Below, in pieces: positions 5,665-6,842 of a stretch of DNA of 6,842 bases (the stretch's first letter is position 1; every line of letters begins with the position of its first letter). The notes under the pieces were generated by a model. The model was not told the origin of the DNA and ran no database searches. It saw nothing but the letters and a program-made list of their open reading frames with translations. The translations under genes were made by a program, and so were the position numbers. Source of the DNA: Nitrososphaera sp. (lineage in GTDB: Archaea; Thermoproteota; Nitrososphaeria; Nitrososphaerales; Nitrososphaeraceae); assembly GCA_023252395.1 (NCBI GenBank), contig JAJPDY010000061.1, positions 1-6,842 on the forward strand, in the 5' to 3' direction.

Positions 5665-6760
5665 AAAAGAACCCAATTGCGATTATCAAGTAGACCGCAG
5701 TCAGCATCATTCCTTCAAACCAGTTGCTCTTGCCGTCGTGCACTATCAAGTTCAGTATTATCGCGGCAAGAAATATCGTAACAAGCTCAAAGAGCGTGAA
5801 CACGAGCGTAAAGGGCTGGCCCATGGCAATGCCGGCGATGACAAGAATCGGCACGACAAACAGCGCTATCTGGGTGCCAGAGCCGGCGGCTATGCCTATC
5901 GACAACTCGATCTTGTTCTTCCTTGCAAGCATGATTGCGCTGCTGTGCTCTGCGGCATTTCCCACAATTCCGACGATTATTGCTCCGACAAACAGCTCGC
6001 CAAACCCAAGCTGCTTGCCGGTAGCTTCTACAGAGCCTACCAGTATCTCGCTTACCACTATTACGCCGACCATGCTGGCTGCAAGCAGGATAAACGACTT
6101 TTTCTTGCTCCACTGCGAATGATGCTCTTCCATTTCCTGCTGCTCCCCGCCTTCTACTGATGGCGGAACAAAGAGGTGCTTGTGTGTAAAGAACGTGAAC
6201 ACTATTCCAAGGATATAGACTGCAAGCAGGATTATGGCAAGCGCGTCGCTCAGCACCTGCACTTTTGCCTGATCTGCAGGCGATGATGCCATCATGGTGC
6301 TTGCCAGAATAGTCGGAACAGCAAGGCCGATTATGGCAAGGAATAGCATTGATGACTGGAAGCCGACGTTTTCACGGTTAAAGCGCTGCTCCTTGTGCTT
6401 GAATCCGGCGGCAACTATGCTCAGGCCAAATATCAGCAATATGTTGCCAAGTATCGAGCCTGTGATTGATGCCTTTACAAGGTCAAACAGGCCGGCGTTG
6501 ATTGCGACTACTGCGATAATTATTTCTGCGGCGTTTCCAAAGGTGACATTCAGGAGCGACCCCACGGTGGCGCCGTAGTGGACTGCCAAATGCTCTGTAG
6601 AGTCGCCTATCAGCTTTGCCAGAGGCACGAGGGCGACTATCGCGACTGCAAACAAAACCAGATGATCCGCGCCGGCAAAATCAAGCGCAACAGCTACTGG
6701 GGCAAATACAAGCAGAAAATAGATGGCTGACGATTTTGACAGCCTGACAGACCTAAGCAA
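5654..6760 (-). CDS. Ca2+/H+ antiporter, CAX family
   Basis: An integral membrane cation/proton exchanger of the CaCA superfamily that expels Ca2+ (or another divalent cation) in exchange for H+. It has 368 residues, typical for prokaryotic CAX proteins, and about 11 hydrophobic segments. The two alpha repeats are clear: GNAAEIIIAVVA at 75-86 with E79, and GNAAEHSSAIML at 267-278 with E271; these glutamates correspond to the cation-binding residues of the family. SLLNVTFG at 68-75 and SGTQIALFVVP at 294-304 are further signatures. The two halves are separated by an acidic, His-containing loop at about 199-220 (EQQEMEEHHSQ), as is usual. The start is a TTG at 6760; the frame stays open upstream only to a stop at 6793-6791 and contains no ATG, GTG or other TTG there. 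A TATA element at 6789-6798 sits at the right distance. It is convergent with the 124-residue gene, and their 3' ends overlap. Confidence 0.93.
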   Translation of the reverse strand: MLRSVRLSKSSAIYFLLVFAPVAVALDFAGADHLVLFAVAIVALVPLAKLIGDSTEHLAVHYGATVGSLLNVTFGNAAEIIIAVVAINAGLFDLVKASITGSILGNILLIFGLSIVAAGFKHKEQRFNRENVGFQSSMLFLAIIGLAVPTILASTMMASSPADQAKVQVLSDALAIILLAVYILGIVFTFFTHKHLFVPPSVEGGEQQEMEEHHSQWSKKKSFILLAASMVGVIVVSEILVGSVEATGKQLGFGELFVGAIIVGIVGNAAEHSSAIMLARKNKIELSIGIAAGSGTQIALFVVPILVIAGIAMGQPFTLVFTLFELVTIFLAAIILNLIVHDGKSNWFEGMMLTAVYLIIAIGFFFIA

Positions 6761-6788
6761 CGGATTCTGGTATTGTTTGTCAGGTATG

Positions 6789-6798
6789 CTTTAATTGT
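6789..6798 (-). promoter_or_regulatory. TATA-like element of the antiporter gene
   Basis: On the minus strand this reads ACAATTAAAG, centred about 33 bases upstream of the TTG start at 6760, the same spacing as for the other genes in the window. Confidence 0.4.
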
Positions 6799-6842
6799 TT
6801 TGTACAAACGGATGTTGAGCAATTATGAATCGTTGGTAGCAA

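Noticed and set aside
5724..6160. Long plus-strand open frames opposite the antiporter (about 130-140 codons)
   Set aside because: They lie antisense to a well-supported membrane protein, and their translations have no recognisable domain; open antisense frames are common opposite hydrophobic genes.
6761..6787. Nine-codon in-frame extension of the antiporter, reading IPDKQYQNP, beginning at an ATA codon
   Set aside because: ATA is an unlikely start, and the TATA-like element at 6789-6798 would then abut the start codon. The TTG at 6760 fits the spacing seen for the other genes.
6812..6842. ATG on the plus strand that stays open for ten codons to the window edge, a possible divergent gene
   Set aside because: Ten codons without a stop are expected by chance, and no clear TATA element lies at the right distance. 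The minus-strand frames here are equally uninformative.
1..6842. CRISPR arrays, tRNA or rRNA genes, transposases, phage genes
   Set aside because: I found no spaced direct repeats, no tRNA-like cloverleaf and no mobile-element protein anywhere in the window.

Overview
The window looks like part of an ammonia-oxidising archaeon of the Nitrososphaera type (Thaumarchaeota/Nitrososphaerota). The evidence is a moderately GC-rich, tightly packed gene layout with archaeal AT-rich TATA boxes close to the start codons, an archaeal-style PdxS with an N-terminal extension, an Aquifex-type single-chain aconitase, and small proteins that resemble thaumarchaeal families of unknown function. The genus is an inference from these features; no marker gene such as rRNA or amoA is present.

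Layout: (1) 1-369, minus strand: the N-terminal part of a secreted protein with a signal peptide followed by what looks like the start of a TIM-barrel, glycoside-hydrolase-like domain; it runs off the left edge. (2) 370-480: a divergent promoter region with a TATA box for each direction and several short inverted repeats. (3) 481-792, plus: a small Cys-rich zinc-ribbon protein. (4) 829-3272, plus: a two-gene unit made of aconitase and a membrane-anchored protein of unknown function, joined by a one-base stop/start overlap. (5) 3311-4920, plus: the pyridoxal 5'-phosphate synthase operon pdxS-pdxT, with a four-base overlap. (6) 4987-5232 and 5290-5664, plus: two small proteins of unknown function, each with its own apparent promoter. 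(7) 5654-6760, minus: a Ca2+/H+ antiporter of the CAX family, convergent with and overlapping the preceding gene by 11 bases. The last 80 bases are the promoter region of that antiporter.

Functionally the window is mostly core metabolism. Aconitase interconverts citrate and isocitrate on the way to 2-oxoglutarate. PdxS/PdxT make the cofactor PLP from a pentose phosphate, a triose phosphate and glutamine-derived ammonia. The CAX protein exports Ca2+ or a similar cation against H+. No rRNA, tRNA, CRISPR array, insertion sequence or obvious mobile element is visible, and I see no defence-type or otherwise exotic system. The points most worth a second look are the uncharacterised anchored protein coupled to aconitase, the imperfect palindrome over the TATA box at 4955-4973, the inverted repeats in the divergent region 370-480, and the uniform TATA-to-start spacing, which suggests leaderless mRNAs and decides several non-ATG starts.
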